Assembly: GCA_902799685.1 (NCBI GenBank)
Contig: CADCBO010000004.1
Coordinates: 62,001-126,000, forward strand
Origin: an uncultured Bacteroidales bacterium
GTDB lineage: Bacteria > Bacteroidota > Bacteroidia > Bacteroidales > Bacteroidaceae
Length of the DNA stretch: 64,000 nt
Reading direction: 5' to 3'
This document shows positions 62,828 through 64,000 of the stretch, piece by piece. The position numbers and the translations under genes are program-made. Below the pieces are notes generated by a model, which was not told where the DNA came from, did not search any database, and worked only from the letters and a program-made list of their open reading frames with translations. Positions within the stretch are counted from its first letter, which is position 1; each line of letters starts with the position of its first letter.

Positions 62828-64000
62828 TTAGTTACCCATTTCTGATATGAACTTGATGCGTACCAGACGAATCTCCTCCTCACTGTAATCATCACCCAAC
62901 TCGTCAATCGCATCATCTATGGAATCGCTCTCCGACTCACGGAAATACTCATATATATCCTCGGCACGGTCTTCGTCCATCACGCTCTCTATGAAGTAGT
63001 CTATGTCCAGTTTTGTTCCGGAATTGACTATTGCCTCAATCTCTGTCAGCAGCTCGTCAAAGTCTATTCCCTTGCTGATGGCAATATCGTCCAATGCCAC
63101 CTTCATGTCAATGCTCTGAATGATGCTGACCTTCAGTTTGGACTTATTAGCCACTGTCCTGACGCGGAGATCTTCGGGGCGCTCAATCTCATTCTCCTCG
63201 ACATGACGCTTTATCAGGTCAATGAACTCCTGGCCGTAACGCTTGGCTTTGCCTGCACCCACTCCCGGAATATTCTGGAGCTCCTCAATGGTTACGGGAT
63301 AAGTGGTAGCCATAGCTTCCAGAGACGGATCCTGGAATATCACGTACGGCGGAAGCTGAAGATGCTTGGAGAGTTTCTTGCGCAGGTCCTTAAGCATGGA
63401 GTAAAGCTCGGGATCCACTGCAAACGAACCGCCGCCACGCATCGGGCCCTCGGTCTCGTCATCGTCAAACTCCTTGTCCTCGACAATCAGGAATGACTTG
63501 GGGTTCTTCATGAAGTCACGTCCCTCTTCCGTTATCTTGAGCAGACCGTAGTTCTCAACATCCTTGCGGATATAGCCGGCAATCAGGGCCTGACGGATAA
63601 CGGCGTTCCAAGTCTTCTCCTCCTCGTCGGAACCGGAACCGAACACCTCCAGGTCATCGTGCATGTGGTCTGTTATCTCCGATGTCTCCTTACCAAGGAG
63701 CATATCGATGATATAATCAGCCTTGAAGTTCTCCTTGACAGCGGCGATACATTCAAGTACCGTCTCAAGCAGTTGCTGTGCCTCAACCTGCTTTTTGGGA
63801 TTAAGGCAGTTGTCGCAGTTACCGCAGTTATCCTCCTCATAGTTCTCGCCAAAGTAGTGGAGCAGAAGCTTTCTGCGGCAAACCGATGACTCACAGTAAG
63901 CGGTGGTCTCGGCCAGCAGCTGACGGCCTATATCCTGCTCGGCCAGAGGCTTGCCCTCAAGGAACTTTTCCAGTTTCTGGACATCCTTGCTGTTGTAGAA
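62828..64000 (-). CDS. recQ: RecQ-type DNA helicase, C-terminal part (partial)
   Basis: The frame runs off the right edge, so the helicase motifs are outside the window; 390 residues are seen. The zinc-binding cysteines lie in ESSVCRRKLLLHYFGENYEE and CGNCDNC (first third), then the winged-helix RQC domain, then the HRDC domain (MLKDLRKKLSKHLQLPPYVIF, then the NIPGVGAGKAKRYG hairpin). An acidic tail with about 80 residues follows. It is the first gene of the operon seen in the window. Confidence 0.93.
   Translation of the reverse strand, partial: FYNSKDVQKLEKFLEGKPLAEQDIGRQLLAETTAYCESSVCRRKLLLHYFGENYEEDNCGNCDNCLNPKKQVEAQQLLETVLECIAAVKENFKADYIIDMLLGKETSEITDHMHDDLEVFGSGSDEEEKTWNAVIRQALIAGYIRKDVENYGLLKITEEGRDFMKNPKSFLIVEDKEFDDDETEGPMRGGGSFAVDPELYSMLKDLRKKLSKHLQLPPYVIFQDPSLEAMATTYPVTIEELQNIPGVGAGKAKRYGQEFIDLIKRHVEENEIERPEDLRVRTVANKSKLKVSIIQSIDMKVALDDIAISKGIDFDELLTEIEAIVNSGTKLDIDYFIESVMDEDRAEDIYEYFRESESDSIDDAIDELGDDYSEEEIRLVRIKFISEMGN

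Overview
This window looks like chromosomal DNA of a Bacteroidales bacterium (Bacteroidota). The signs are type IX secretion genes (porU, porV), a DUF4290 gene, Bacteroidota-style promoters with -7 boxes of the form TAnnTTTG in several intergenic regions, an asparaginyl-tRNA synthetase, the MEP isoprenoid pathway (dxr, ispF), a reverse rubrerythrin typical of anaerobes, and secreted glycosidases. A gut or rumen commensal related to Prevotellaceae/Bacteroidaceae is plausible, but genus cannot be settled from sequence alone. Most of the window is ordinary, tightly packed housekeeping DNA. The accessory parts are the left edge (1-4.6 kb), several intergenic palindromes, and a few modular secreted proteins.

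Layout. 1-4.6 kb: two large secreted paralogues that carry modules resembling subtilase propeptides and a type IX-like C-terminal tail, separated by a broken Rpn-family nuclease/transposase gene, then a 176-nt inverted-repeat element. 4.6-14.2 kb: a lipoprotein, then a long leftward operon read as tsaB, DUF4290, murA, rimM, M23 peptidase, dxr, rseP, sodium symporter, preceded by a reverse rubrerythrin gene. 14.3-17.8 kb: a repeat pair, two small leftward genes (one DUF1963), and the rightward yicC-gmk-nadD group. 17.8-24.5 kb: leftward FAH hydrolase, porU, porV, ispF, and a SUI1-like factor facing away. 24.5-28.5 kb: a ligase remnant abutting the rplM-rpsI-rpsB-tsf ribosomal operon. 28.5-37.8 kb: alkD, prsW and a thioesterase, a DUF2271 protein, a GH3/PI-PLC/GH2 operon, and a nucleoside-recognition membrane protein. 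38-45.7 kb: purB, a pseudouridine synthase with a long disordered head, asnS, then an MFS transporter, a second sodium symporter and an exonuclease. 45.7-51.4 kb: an M28 peptidase fused to a barrel-like domain, a POT transporter, a beta-propeller lipoprotein and an EEP-family hydrolase. 51.5-53.8 kb: tRNA-Val with a duplicated promoter, trpS, and a YitT-family protein. 53.8-64 kb: a leftward operon recQ, guaB, PpiC-type foldase, lipoprotein, surA-like, OstA-like, a small membrane protein, mutL.

How it fits together. Envelope building is the main theme: MurA (peptidoglycan precursor), RseP (intramembrane protease), the M23 hydrolase, the SurA/PpiC/OstA outer-membrane biogenesis operon, and PorU/PorV, which export and anchor cargo such as the two left-edge proteins may be. 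The GH3-PI-PLC-GH2 operon looks like a small extracellular degradation unit.

The least explained feature is a set of composite palindromes lying between convergent genes (17.8, 31.1, 37.9 and 50.2 kb), with one partial copy at 48.9 kb. Three share a GGGAC core enclosed by arms whose sequence differs from copy to copy but stays self-complementary.
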